Assembly: GCA_963777665.1 (NCBI GenBank)
Contig: CAVZRJ010000004.1
Span: 199,259 to 263,258 of the forward strand
DNA from: Bog-756 sp963777665
GTDB lineage: Bacteria > Actinomycetota > Acidimicrobiia > Acidimicrobiales > RAAP-2
Length of the DNA: 64,000 bases
Reading direction: 5' to 3'
The notes under the pieces are model-generated. The model ran no database searches. It was not told the origin of the DNA and saw only the letters and a program-made list of their open reading frames with translations. The translations under genes were made by a program, and so were the position numbers. Of this stretch, positions 51,620 through 59,673 are shown piece after piece. Each line of letters opens with the position of its first letter. The first letter of the stretch is position 1.

Positions 51620-52981
51620 CTATCCAAAGCCAGCTTTGGCTGGAGCGTGGGACGTGGGCCCGGCATCAGGTGCAGGGTTCTCTGACGGTCCCGACAGGGG
51701 CGCAACAATCTTGCCTGTGGGATACGGGCACACGCTGATAGCCGGTACGCACACCGTCACGCTCGTCGGGAAGTCGAACCCGGTCGCGACTGCGACCGGG
51801 GTCGCCGGCTGCCCGTTGGCGACGGTCACCTTCATCACCCGACCCCCGTAGCTGGCCGGACCACAGCCGGTGAGTGTCCCCCCGGTACAGGTGATGTGGA
51901 TGTCGATGAAGTACAGCGTGCCGTCCGGAGCAAACGCCATTCCGAACGGGTTGTACTGATCGGGACTCTTGCCGAGGTCCGCAATCGTCGTCCCCGGCAC
52001 CGTGCCACGAGTCGGAACCGGCTGGCCACTACCGGTGAACCAGCTGATGGCGGGAGTGCCGATATAGCTGCTGACAGCGAAGCAGTCACACGTCGGGTCC
52101 TTGGCGACACCGGCAGGAAAGGACACGTTCTTGACGAAATTCGTCAGGTGTACCTTGCTGCGCGGGTAGACACCTCCCGGGCATTCCGAGGCGCTGGTTG
52201 GCATCGAGGATTGGGCGAAGCGCAGCACGCTCGATGTGCCCACGTTGGGAACCAGCACGTCGCCGTTGTCGGCCAGAGCCATCATCCCCGGCTGGGCCAA
52301 CCCGCCTCTTCCGTCGGTGTGGTGCGGCCCCACCCCTCCCGTGGTCGGGCCGTACACGATGCATGAGTTCGTATAACTGGGCGCAAACCACTCGACCAAC
52401 CGTCCGCTGCTCGGCGGGGGGTACTGACCCTGTGCAGTGGCGATGTCGTTTCCGAACACATTGCCGGATTTGTCAATCGCGCAGCCGGTATAGGTCTGGT
52501 TGTTGTTGAACACGCCATTGGCGGTGGGCGGGGAATCACCACCGATCGGCTGTCCCGGAATCTTGTACGGGCCCGGCACGTAGAGCGTTTGTCCGCTGAA
52601 CGAACCGTTCGGTTCGTCGAGCTCTTCTCCGTCAGCCGGCTCCTTGTAGGGTTTCGCACTGCCAAGGTTGTCTTGGTTGGGCAGCGTGGGGTCGTAGCCT
52701 CCGACGAACCGGCCGTCGGGCAGGATGCACATCTGGCCGTTGAGGTCCCAGGCAGGAAGCAGTTGACCCTGGAGTCCCGAGGGCATGGACAAGAAATCCA
52801 CCTCCTCGTTCTGGTCCCAATAGACCAGATATGCCGACCGCCCCGTCGCACCGCCCGAAACCAATGGAACACTGTCGCCTGTTGGTGTTGTGGCCGCCGG
52901 TGATCCCGACGAACAGGCGGCCAGGAAACCCCCGAAGCAAACGGCGACTACCGACCACGCAAGACTTCCCCTGAGCCGCAT
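51620..52981 (-). CDS. Lipoprotein with NHL/SMP-30-like beta-propeller
   Basis: A 453-residue lipoprotein starting MRLRGSLAWSVVAVCFGGFL with lipobox LAAC. A Ser/Thr linker is followed by a propeller with strands such as GQMCILPDGRFVGGYDP, GVAKDPTCDCFAVSSY and FGMAFAPDGTLYFIDIH, the last of NHL/SMP-30 type. Several Cys pairs fit an extracytoplasmic location. GGGGGACGG stands before the ATG at 52981; the frame is open far upstream but the signal peptide fixes this start. It lies 36 bp before the PQQ-propeller gene and probably shares its transcript. Confidence 0.8.
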   Translation of the reverse strand: MRLRGSLAWSVVAVCFGGFLAACSSGSPAATTPTGDSVPLVSGGATGRSAYLVYWDQNEEVDFLSMPSGLQGQLLPAWDLNGQMCILPDGRFVGGYDPTLPNQDNLGSAKPYKEPADGEELDEPNGSFSGQTLYVPGPYKIPGQPIGGDSPPTANGVFNNNQTYTGCAIDKSGNVFGNDIATAQGQYPPPSSGRLVEWFAPSYTNSCIVYGPTTGGVGPHHTDGRGGLAQPGMMALADNGDVLVPNVGTSSVLRFAQSSMPTSASECPGGVYPRSKVHLTNFVKNVSFPAGVAKDPTCDCFAVSSYIGTPAISWFTGSGQPVPTRGTVPGTTIADLGKSPDQYNPFGMAFAPDGTLYFIDIHITCTGGTLTGCGPASYGGRVMKVTVANGQPATPVAVATGFDFPTSVTVCVPAISVCPYPTGKIVAPLSGPSENPAPDAGPTSHAPAKAGFG

Positions 52982-53366
52982 CCGTCCCCCAGCTTTCCGG
53001 CGCGCCTTCCCGAGGCTGACGCCGCCGTCATAGTAGATGAGATCGTTGCGCAGAGCCTCGATTCGAATCGGAGTCTGGTGCCACCCACTGGGGCGTCCAC
53101 ACTGGCTCAGGGTGCCACCAGGACGAGCCACGGGCCGACCGTCGCGGGCACGGCTGAATCCCAGTCCTGAACGGAGTAGCTCGAGGTGGACCTGGATCGC
53201 TCCCGGATCCAGCCCACAGTGCAGGCGAACGGTGAGCCGTCGATCACTTCGACCGACCATCTGCGTGACGGCGAGACGGTGCGAACAGTGCGCACGGCCT
53301 GTCCCGTCGACATAGGGTGCATCGACGGACATTCGCGCGATGACGAACCGTTGGGGAGGTGCTGAC
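52982..53366. other. Divergent intergenic region, no gene supported
   Basis: About 385 bp separate the propeller lipoprotein (minus) and the small-gene pair (plus). Frames on both strands cross it without recognisable protein or ribosome site. Promoters for both sides presumably lie here. Confidence 0.4.
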
Positions 53367-53636
53367 GTGCTGTTCATCGAGTACGACGTGGCCGGGGACG
53401 GTGAGATCGAAGTTGTCGCGCTCATCAACGCGATCGAAGAGACCGACGAGGATCCCGACGGGGAGGCGTGGCTCACGTGGCGCCGCACCCATGACGACCA
53501 GGGCCTCGGTTGCGCGCCGGTTTCAGCGGAGGACCTCGCCCGGATGGAGGCGACCTCCGACCCCGAGGCGCTGCGGTCCATCGTCGAGCGGGTGATCCTG
53601 GCCGACCGCCGGACGAAGGAGGTGATCGACACATGA
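53367..53636 (+). CDS. Small acidic protein of unknown function
   Basis: An 89-residue acidic protein from GTG 53367 behind GGGGAGG (spacing about 7). It reads VLFIEYDVAGDGEIEVVALI, then EETDEDPDGEAWLTWRRTHD and SIVERVILADRRTKEV. The fold looks alpha/beta with a C-terminal helix. No family is recognised. An ATG at 53340 is in frame but has no ribosome site. The stop overlaps the next small gene (ATGA), so the two are co-translated. Confidence 0.65.
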   Translation: MLFIEYDVAGDGEIEVVALINAIEETDEDPDGEAWLTWRRTHDDQGLGCAPVSAEDLARMEATSDPEALRSIVERVILADRRTKEVIDT

Positions 53637-53836
53637 GCACGACCCGGTCGCAGCTCTACCGCTTCGCCCGCGACCTCGGGAACGTCGAAGCTGTGGAGCA
53701 CGGCTATCGGCGTGGGGGCCTCGCCGGTGGGGTCGAGGGAGCTGCACAGCGACAGGCCCGCCGGGCGATCTACCGGGAGGGGAACCGTCAGATCAACAAG
53801 GCAGTGCGTGCCGTCGGACTCGGGTACAAGCGGTGA
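53633..53836 (+). CDS. Small basic protein of unknown function
   Basis: A 67-residue, strongly basic protein: MSTTRSQLYRFARDLGNVEA, a Gly-rich RRGGLAGGVEG and RQARRAIYREGNRQINKAVR. It looks like a helix, a Gly-rich turn and a second helix. GGAGG stands about 8 nt before the ATG, which overlaps the acidic gene's stop. Similar short RARDLGN-type proteins occur in actinobacteria without known function. An acidic and a basic partner made together could form a complex, but there is no toxin or antitoxin motif. Confidence 0.65.
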   Translation: MSTTRSQLYRFARDLGNVEAVEHGYRRGGLAGGVEGAAQRQARRAIYREGNRQINKAVRAVGLGYKR

Positions 53837-53934
53837 CACGTCCGCTCTGGCGGCATGGTGGTCGAGAAGCCCGTAGACGAGGCCTTTCCCCTGACCTGTT
53901 GCCCGGGGCACAACCAGGTCCTATGGTCGCTGAC

Positions 53935-54480
53935 ATGAAGAAGCGCACCGCGTTGGCGGCGGGTGCCCTGGCAGTCGGCTTCCTCCTCGCCGGTTGCGGG
54001 TCGGGGAGCTCCAGCCCGACCACCAGCTCACCGTCCTCGTCGACCACAACACCGTCGTCGACCGCCACGACGTCCGGAAGCACGACGACCACGGTGGCCG
54101 CGACGGCCGGCGCCGCCACCTGCCCGCCGTTGAACCAAGCGGAGACTGCCCTTGGCGGCTCCTTCAGCGGCCCGGTCCAGACTGCGACGCGTGGCGGCGG
54201 CATCGTGTGCGAGTACATGAGTGCCGGCGGCAACGCCGCAGTGGCGATCTTTGCGCACCAATCGGCGGCAGTCTTCGCCGGGCAGGTGGGCAACGCCCCG
54301 GGAGCGCCGGCGATGCCAGCGATCTCCGGAGTCGGCAATGGGGCGTTCGGCGCGACCATAGGCGGTCGATCGATCGTGAACGCCTATTCCAATGGAACCC
54401 GCACCGTCGTGGCCGCCCAAGGTCCTGGCTCCCTCGCCTCCGTCGAAGCACTCGCCCGCACCGCGCTCGCCGACAACTGA
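53935..54480 (+). CDS. DUF3558-like lipoprotein
   Basis: A 181-residue lipoprotein: MKKRTALAAGALAVGFLLAG, Cys lipobox, then a long Ser/Thr linker (SSSPTTSSPSSSTTTP). The folded part starts CPPLNQAETALGG and has a second Cys in GGGIVCEYMSAGG, the DUF3558-like Cys pair. The end, SLASVEALARTALADN, is a helix. Function unknown. ATG at 53935 matches the signal peptide; ATG at 53923 is possible. Confidence 0.7.
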   Translation: MKKRTALAAGALAVGFLLAGCGSGSSSPTTSSPSSSTTTPSSTATTSGSTTTTVAATAGAATCPPLNQAETALGGSFSGPVQTATRGGGIVCEYMSAGGNAAVAIFAHQSAAVFAGQVGNAPGAPAMPAISGVGNGAFGATIGGRSIVNAYSNGTRTVVAAQGPGSLASVEALARTALADN

Positions 54481-54500
54481 CCGGTACCACACGGTCCGGG

Positions 54501-55165
54501 TCACTCGGCTCGACCTCGGCACTCTTCAGGCCGCCTACGGGACCGGCGAATAGAAGGGCGCTCGTAGAGCGTGTCCCACGACCGCTCCCTCGACAGTTTG
54601 TATCGACTGTCCATTTCCGAGTGCATGATCCGACAGCCGAGTGCTCGGGCATCCAAGAGGGCCGGATGGCTGACAGCTCGACTCAGCCTGTGACCCCGAT
54701 ACCGCGGATGGGTGGCGGCAAACGCCGTCCAGCCGATCGCATCTCCGACGGCCAGGGCCAGGACTGAAACGAGCCGGTCGCCGTCGAAGGCGCCGTAGTG
54801 ACGAAAGGTCTGGGTCCCAACGGTGCACCCAAACCATGTTCTCAGCGAGTCCGAGGCCTCCCATGCTCCCCATGCCACGACATTCAGCTCGGCGACCCGC
54901 ATCTCGGTCCTCTCGGCCCAGCATGCGGACTTCGACGTCGGTAGCGGGCGGCGCAAGATCGTCCGTGGAACGCACCTTCTTGGTGATGCTCTGATCGAGA
55001 AGCGGAGCCCGACCATCTCCAGTTCCTCCGCGAGGTGCGGCGGGCCGGCCACCGGTGACAGTTCGATGCGGAACGCGGATTGCCGAAGGACTCAAAAAGG
55101 GCGACGACCGTCGAAACGATCTCCCGGGAGGTCGGCGCAGAGACCCCCAGGCCCACGATTGCCAT
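54501..55165 (-). pseudogene. Decayed GNAT acetyltransferase with at least three frame changes
   Basis: Pieces of one GNAT-type protein lie in three frames. The 5' part (SREIVSTVVALFESFGNP) is in one frame. From about 55075 a second frame gives FRIELSPVAGPPHLAEELEM. From about 55000 a third gives LDQSITKKVRSTDDLAPPAT and VEVRMLGRED. From about 54900 the second returns with VAELNVVAWGAWEASDSLRT, RHYGAFDGDRLVSVLALAVG and the acetyl-CoA segment THPRYRGHRLSRAV. The segments join in order as one protein, so this was a single gene. Three shifts in about 200 bp argue for genuine decay. The 3' end may hold another. Confidence 0.7.
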
Positions 55166-55212
55166 CGAGTTGGGTCCGAGGGTCCGACCCAGCCGGCGTT
55201 CCCGGCCCCGGC

Positions 55213-55246
55213 GGGTCGCCCCAACACAAGTGGTGTGGGGCGACCC
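55213..55246 (-). terminator. Strong hairpin downstream of the triple-repeat secreted protein
   Basis: GGGTCGCCCCA (55213-55223) and TGGGGCGACCC (55236-55246) are perfect 11-bp inverted arms with a 12-nt loop that can pair further (ACAC/GTGT). It lies about 30 bp after the stop of the minus-strand gene ending at 55277. The stem is GC-rich and not followed by a clear T-run, as is usual in high-GC actinobacteria. Confidence 0.7.
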
Positions 55247-55276
55247 GACCCGGCTACCGAGTAGACGTCAGGCCCG

Positions 55277-56119
55277 CTACTTCAGGACCGTCTTGTTCGA
55301 TGGCAGGCAGAGGTACTTCGTCACCCGGATGCTCACGGTGGCGTTCCCGAACTGGTTGAGGTCGAACACCGGGTTCCGGATGGGCGTTGGACTCACGTTG
55401 AAGCACAGCAGGTGCTTGACGGGGTTGATCATCGGGTAGGTCTTCGTCCCGAGGGGCGTCACGATGATCTTCTCAGTTGGCAGACAGAGGAGCTGAGGCG
55501 TGCCCACGGTGACCCCAACTGGCGCCTTTGCGAATTCGTCCTTCAAGGACACGGGACCGGGGACCTTGTACGGAGGAGTGCCCGGCACGTAGGTCACCGA
55601 GTAGCAGGTGAAGTGATTGAGACCCGGCGGCTGGTTGGTCGGCTCTTTGGGGAGCGGGGTCAGGCCCTTCCACGTCGGCAGGCACAGGAGCTTGGGCTGG
55701 CCGGTGTTGAGCGTCCCGGTGCCGAACTGGTTGGTCACCCTCACCACATGGGCGGGCTGGGTGGCCGCTGTGATCGGGAAGCACGCCAGGTGAGCCATGG
55801 GATTGGTAATGATGGTCGTCTTGGGGCCCGCGGGCAGAACCACCGTCTTCTGAACAGGATTGCAGTTGATACTCAGCGGGCTGATCCTCGGTACGAACCC
55901 GTTCGCGGCGAACTGGTCGATCAGACGCACGCTGCCCGCTGGGGGGAGCTTGAAGCCGGTTGTCGCAGCGGTGTAGCAAAGCTGGTGGTCGACAGGTGGC
56001 AACGTCGTAACAGCGCCAGAGGTTCCTTCGAGCGCCAACACCGTGCCGCCGATGCTCAACGCGACCAGGACCACGGCAAGGGCCATCTTGATGGCCGGGA
56101 ACCGGAACAGACGGGACAT
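55277..56119 (-). CDS. Secreted protein with three DUF7450-like repeats
   Basis: A 280-residue exported protein with signal MSRLFRFPAIKMALAVVLVA. The mature part consists of three repeats of about 75-80 residues. Each has a cysteine-containing start (HQLCYTAATTG, HLACFPITAAT, HFTCYSVTYVP, HLLCFNVSPTP), a central DQF/NQF/DEF and an ending like LCLPTWK or LCLPTEK. This matches the DUF7450-type repeat, each probably a small disulfide-bonded beta domain. Function is unknown. A strong hairpin follows the gene. Confidence 0.78.
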   Translation of the reverse strand: MSRLFRFPAIKMALAVVLVALSIGGTVLALEGTSGAVTTLPPVDHQLCYTAATTGFKLPPAGSVRLIDQFAANGFVPRISPLSINCNPVQKTVVLPAGPKTTIITNPMAHLACFPITAATQPAHVVRVTNQFGTGTLNTGQPKLLCLPTWKGLTPLPKEPTNQPPGLNHFTCYSVTYVPGTPPYKVPGPVSLKDEFAKAPVGVTVGTPQLLCLPTEKIIVTPLGTKTYPMINPVKHLLCFNVSPTPIRNPVFDLNQFGNATVSIRVTKYLCLPSNKTVLK

Positions 56120-56401
56120 TTACGAACCTCCTGGATTGAGCTGGGCGAACGCCAGATCGTTGCGAAGGCAAACTCGCCGCTCCATCAGACGAGGCGCCAC
56201 CTCCTCAACTACCCGCTGGTCACTTGTATCACGCGCGGGAAAATGTCGACGGAGTTCGCGGCGATGACATATGGAACAACTGACACACGCTCTCCTCGGG
56301 CGGATCAGGGCGGGACTCCTGCGACGTGGCGCCAGCCGATCCGTGCCCGCTCAGTCGTTGCCTCGCCCATGCGCGACCGCGTGCCGTCTCCGTTCCTTAG
56401 C

Positions 56402-57961
56402 TCAGCCCTCAGCTGGTCGGCTCAGCCGATCTCGGAGCTCGCGTTTGAGGACCTTGCCGGACGGGTTACGCGGCACTGCTTCGACGACCACGATCTCCTT
56501 CGGAACCTTGTACCGGGCGAGATGGACACGGCAGTGCTCGAGAAGTGTCTCCGCCGTCGCGGTCGATTCGTCGCGCAAGACGACGAACGCCACCGGAACC
56601 TCGCCCCATCGGTCGTCAGGGCGTCCGACCACAGCCGCTTCGAGCACCGAGTCGTGCTCGTAGAGCACCCGCTCGATCTCCGAGCTCGCGATGTTCTCAC
56701 CCCCCGACACGATCATGTCCTTGAGGCGATCGACGACGTAGAGGTACCCGTCGTCGTCTCTGACGCCGATGTCCCCGGTGTGGAACCATCCTCCCGCGAA
56801 GGCGACAGTCGTGGCATCGGGGTCCCGCCAGTAGCCCTTGAAGACCTTCGGGCCCCGCATGACGATCTCACCGCGCTCACCCGCAGGCACCGACCTCCCC
56901 TGCTCGTCCCAGATGTCCAGCTCGAGGTAGAGGCACGGCCGACCCACGCTGCCGAGCTTCCGCACGATGCTGTCCCGGTCGAGAAAGGTGTCTCCGGATA
57001 CCGTCTCGGTAAGGCCGTACGCATCGGCAAACCAGGCCGAAGGAAAGGTGTGCTGGAGCCGCTCGATGAGCGGGATGGGCATCTTTTCGCCACCGTTGAT
57101 GATCAGCCGCACCGATGACAGATCGCGCTCACCGATGTCGGGTAGTGCCATGATTGCGTTGACCATCGCGGGAGCCAGCCACACGGTGGTGACCCGAGAT
57201 CGTTCGAGCTCCTCGACGACGTCGGATGCGTCGAACGAACGATGGATGATCGTCGTCGCACCCGCCGCGATGAGCGACGTGGTGGTGAGGTCGAGCGCGC
57301 CGACGTGGTAGAGGGGCCCGCAGGCGAGTCCGAGATCGGCACTGGTGAAGCCGAACTCGATGAGGTGCGCCAGGTTCTTCCACGCCAGGTTGGCATGGGT
57401 GATCATGACGCCCTTGGGGCGTCCTGTGGTGCCCGATGTGTACATGAGGCGGTGGACATCGTCAGCGGACGTCGGGGTTGGTCCCACCCTGCTCGGGATC
57501 GCGGCCAAGTCGCCGAACGTGATCCACCCGTCGGGAGCGATTGGGGAGACGCACGCACGCAGCAACGTGGCTTCGATGCCCGTCGTCGCTTCGCCGGCAA
57601 GATCGGCGAGCAATCCATCACACACCAATGCAGCAGCGTGGGAGTGCTCGAGGATGTACCGCACCTCAGGCCCGGCAAGTCGCCAGTTGATCGGCATCGC
57701 GATCGCGCCGAGGTAGTTGGCGGCGAAGACCGTCTCCAGGAACTCGGGGCAGTTGTAGGCGAGGAGCCCCACGACGTCGCCGCGACCGACCCCACGTTCG
57801 CTCAGGCCGCCAGCCAAGGCACCCGCCCGGCTGGCCATCTCCCCGTACGTGATCGCGTCACCCTCGAACACCGTGATCGCCTTGTCGGGTGTGCGGTTGG
57901 CGTGGTGGGCGAGAACGGCGAACCAATTCATGTCCGCCTGCATCGCGGCTGCAGCCGTCAC
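56402..57961 (-). CDS. Acyl-CoA synthetase (AMP-forming)
   Basis: An ANL-superfamily ligase of about 519 residues. Its P-loop-like motif is RLMYTSGTTGRPKGVMITHA, with FADAYGLTETVSGDT, GGWFHTGDIGVRDDDGYLYV and the catalytic Lys in PSGKVLKRELRD. It activates a fatty or carboxylic acid to acyl-AMP and then acyl-CoA, the entry step of beta-oxidation. The start is uncertain (57961, 57943 or 57931). It is divergent from the TetR gene across a region holding the TGTACCGACC motif, so TetR probably controls it. Confidence 0.92.
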   Translation of the reverse strand: MTAAAAMQADMNWFAVLAHHANRTPDKAITVFEGDAITYGEMASRAGALAGGLSERGVGRGDVVGLLAYNCPEFLETVFAANYLGAIAMPINWRLAGPEVRYILEHSHAAALVCDGLLADLAGEATTGIEATLLRACVSPIAPDGWITFGDLAAIPSRVGPTPTSADDVHRLMYTSGTTGRPKGVMITHANLAWKNLAHLIEFGFTSADLGLACGPLYHVGALDLTTTSLIAAGATTIIHRSFDASDVVEELERSRVTTVWLAPAMVNAIMALPDIGERDLSSVRLIINGGEKMPIPLIERLQHTFPSAWFADAYGLTETVSGDTFLDRDSIVRKLGSVGRPCLYLELDIWDEQGRSVPAGERGEIVMRGPKVFKGYWRDPDATTVAFAGGWFHTGDIGVRDDDGYLYVVDRLKDMIVSGGENIASSEIERVLYEHDSVLEAAVVGRPDDRWGEVPVAFVVLRDESTATAETLLEHCRVHLARYKVPKEIVVVEAVPRNPSGKVLKRELRDRLSRPAEG

Positions 57962-58103
57962 CGCCGGGACCTCATGGTCTCGGCACACGCGGCGACAGCG
58001 GTCGATGCCTCGGCTGGACCTCGTCGCTCGGGAGTCTCAGGTGGGCTCCACCGAAGGGGGTTCACTTGACCACTCCGACTTCCCTCCCGAACCGTGACAG
58101 ACT

Positions 58104-58119
58104 TGTACCGACCAGTCAT
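58104..58119. promoter_or_regulatory. Candidate TetR operator 1
   Basis: TGTACCGACCAGTCAT lies between the divergent acyl-CoA synthetase and TetR genes. Its first ten bases, TGTACCGACC, recur exactly at 59649 and (reverse strand) at 63923-63932. It is 53 bp before the TetR start, so autoregulation is likely. Confidence 0.65.
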
Positions 58120-58166
58120 TCTACTTATCCCGACGTCAGTGGGCCGACGGCCGCAGGGAGCTGCAG

Positions 58167-58796
58167 ATGTCCGAAACGGTGACGACCGACGACTCCCGAC
58201 GGAGCGCCAAGCGGCACGCGCGCACCGAGGCGATCATCGATACGTCCGCGCGTGTCTTCGCCCAGCAGGGGTATCACGCCACCGGTATCACCGAGCTGTG
58301 CACCGCCAACGATCTCGGCAAAGGCGCGCTGTACCACTACATCGGCTCCAAGGAGGAGCTCCTCGCCGCGATCCACGATCGGGTGATGGACGAGGTGATG
58401 GTCGGCGCCGAGCGAGTGGCCGAGGCGGGCGGTTCGCCGTCTGAGCAGCTGGCCATGCTCGGTGAGGAGCTGCTCGACGTGATCCACCGCTATCCGGATC
58501 ACGTCTGGGTCTTCCTCCACGAGTTCCCGGCGCTCACCGGCGAGCGGGCTGAGCGGTTCCGAGGGCGCCGCAGGGAGTACGAGCGACGGGTCGAAGCTGT
58601 CGTCCAGGCCGGCGTCGACGCCGGCGAATTCCGTGAGGTGCAGCCGAGACTGACTGCCATGGCGTGGCTCGGGATGCACAACTACACCTACCTCTGGCTC
58701 AAGGCGGGTGGGCCGTTGTCCGCTCGCGATGTGGCGAAGCCATTCGCCGAGATCTTCATGCACGGGATCGTCGACAGCGCCGGGGGACGCACCTGA
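58167..58796 (+). CDS. TetR/AcrR family transcriptional regulator
   Basis: A 209-residue regulator. The N-terminal helix-turn-helix reads EAIIDTSARVFAQQGYHATG, ITELCTANDLGKGALYHYIG and SKEELLAAIHDRV, the classic TetR DNA-binding domain with KGALYHYIGSKEEL. The C-terminal helical part forms the ligand pocket and dimer interface. Position between acyl-CoA synthetase and SDR/E1 genes suggests an acyl-CoA or related ligand, as in FadR/KstR-type TetR repressors. Three copies of TGTACCGACC nearby are the likely binding sites. Confidence 0.93.
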   Translation: MSETVTTDDSRRSAKRHARTEAIIDTSARVFAQQGYHATGITELCTANDLGKGALYHYIGSKEELLAAIHDRVMDEVMVGAERVAEAGGSPSEQLAMLGEELLDVIHRYPDHVWVFLHEFPALTGERAERFRGRRREYERRVEAVVQAGVDAGEFREVQPRLTAMAWLGMHNYTYLWLKAGGPLSARDVAKPFAEIFMHGIVDSAGGRT

Positions 58797-58803
58797 CGGC
58801 CGC

Positions 58804-59550
58804 TCAAGGAGCCGAATATCCGCCGTCGACGACGATCGCCGATCCGGTCGTCCAACGCGAGGCGTCGCTGGCGAGATAGGAGTACGCGCCCACGACGTCG
58901 CCGGCCGATCCGAGCCCGAGGGGATGCCGCGCGGCGACGGCGTCGAGCGCATCCGGCGGAAGATCGGCGTGGATCGCCGACCGGAAGGTCCCTGGACACA
59001 CGCAGTTGACCCGGATCCCGTCACGGGCGTACTCGACCGCGGCAACCTTGGCCAGCTGGATCACTGCGGCCTTCGTCGCGCAGTACGGCGCTGCATGGGA
59101 CCACGCCGTGATGCCGGAGACCGACGCCGTGAGCACGATCGAGCCCGACCGTTGCGGGCGCATGACGGCCACCGCGGCTCGGATGCCGTTGACGGCGCCC
59201 AGGAGGTTGACCCGGAACGCTCGCTCCCAGTCCTCGGTCGACAGATTGTGGATCCGCCCGTTCGGTGAGAGCACTCCTGCGTTGCTGATCAGCACGTCGA
59301 GGCGTCCGAAGCGCTCGACCGCCGTCGCGACCACGGACTCGACCTCCGTGAAGTCGCTCACGTCCGCGAGCACCGTCTCGACCATCCCGTCGGCCCGAGG
59401 GAGCCCGGCAACGGTGGCCTCGAGCGAGGGTGCGCTCACATCGCTCAGCACCAGTGTCGTGGCGGGCTCGCGTGCGAGTTGCTGCGAGAGTGCTGCACCC
59501 AGTGCGCCCCCTGCTCCGGTGATCACGACGACCCGTGGCGACACCGTCAT
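58804..59550 (-). CDS. SDR family oxidoreductase
   Basis: A 248-residue classical SDR: VVVITGAGGALGAALSQQLA, VLISNAGVLSPNGRIHNLST, Ser in VLTASVSGITA, YCATKAAVIQLA and the end WTTGSAIVVDGGYSAP. It oxidises a hydroxyacyl or similar substrate. The ATG at 59550 (MTVSPRVVV) is preferred over 59586. It ends 7 bp from the convergent TetR stop and is divergent from the E1 gene, with candidate operator 2 between. Confidence 0.9.
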   Translation of the reverse strand: MTVSPRVVVITGAGGALGAALSQQLAREPATTLVLSDVSAPSLEATVAGLPRADGMVETVLADVSDFTEVESVVATAVERFGRLDVLISNAGVLSPNGRIHNLSTEDWERAFRVNLLGAVNGIRAAVAVMRPQRSGSIVLTASVSGITAWSHAAPYCATKAAVIQLAKVAAVEYARDGIRVNCVCPGTFRSAIHADLPPDALDAVAARHPLGLGSAGDVVGAYSYLASDASRWTTGSAIVVDGGYSAP

Positions 59551-59648
59551 GCGATCGGGTATCTGCCGGCGGCAGCCGGACCGCACCGTCCTGGAGCGAC
59601 GAGCTTCCCGGGGATCTCGATCGGATCGGTCATCGCTCTCCGCCTCAT

Positions 59649-59664
59649 TGTACCGACCAGTACA
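59649..59664. promoter_or_regulatory. Candidate TetR operator 2 overlapping a leaderless promoter
   Basis: TGTACCGACCAGTACA lies 10 bp before the GTG start of the fused E1 gene and about 100 bp from the SDR start. TACACT at 59661-59666 fits a -10 box whose start site would fall on or next to the GTG at 59674. The operator would thus block a leaderless transcript directly. Confidence 0.6.
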
Positions 59665-59673
59665 CTACACGTC

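Noticed and set aside
53367..53836. Toxin-antitoxin system
   Set aside because: Gene size and coupling fit, but neither protein shows a toxin fold or antitoxin DNA-binding motif.
52982..53911. Upstream extension of the NHL-propeller frame
   Set aside because: The signal peptide and ribosome site place the start at 52981. The upstream part overlaps the small-gene pair in antisense.
55412..57118. A 568-codon plus-strand frame
   Set aside because: It runs antisense to the triple-repeat protein and the acyl-CoA synthetase, both strongly supported.
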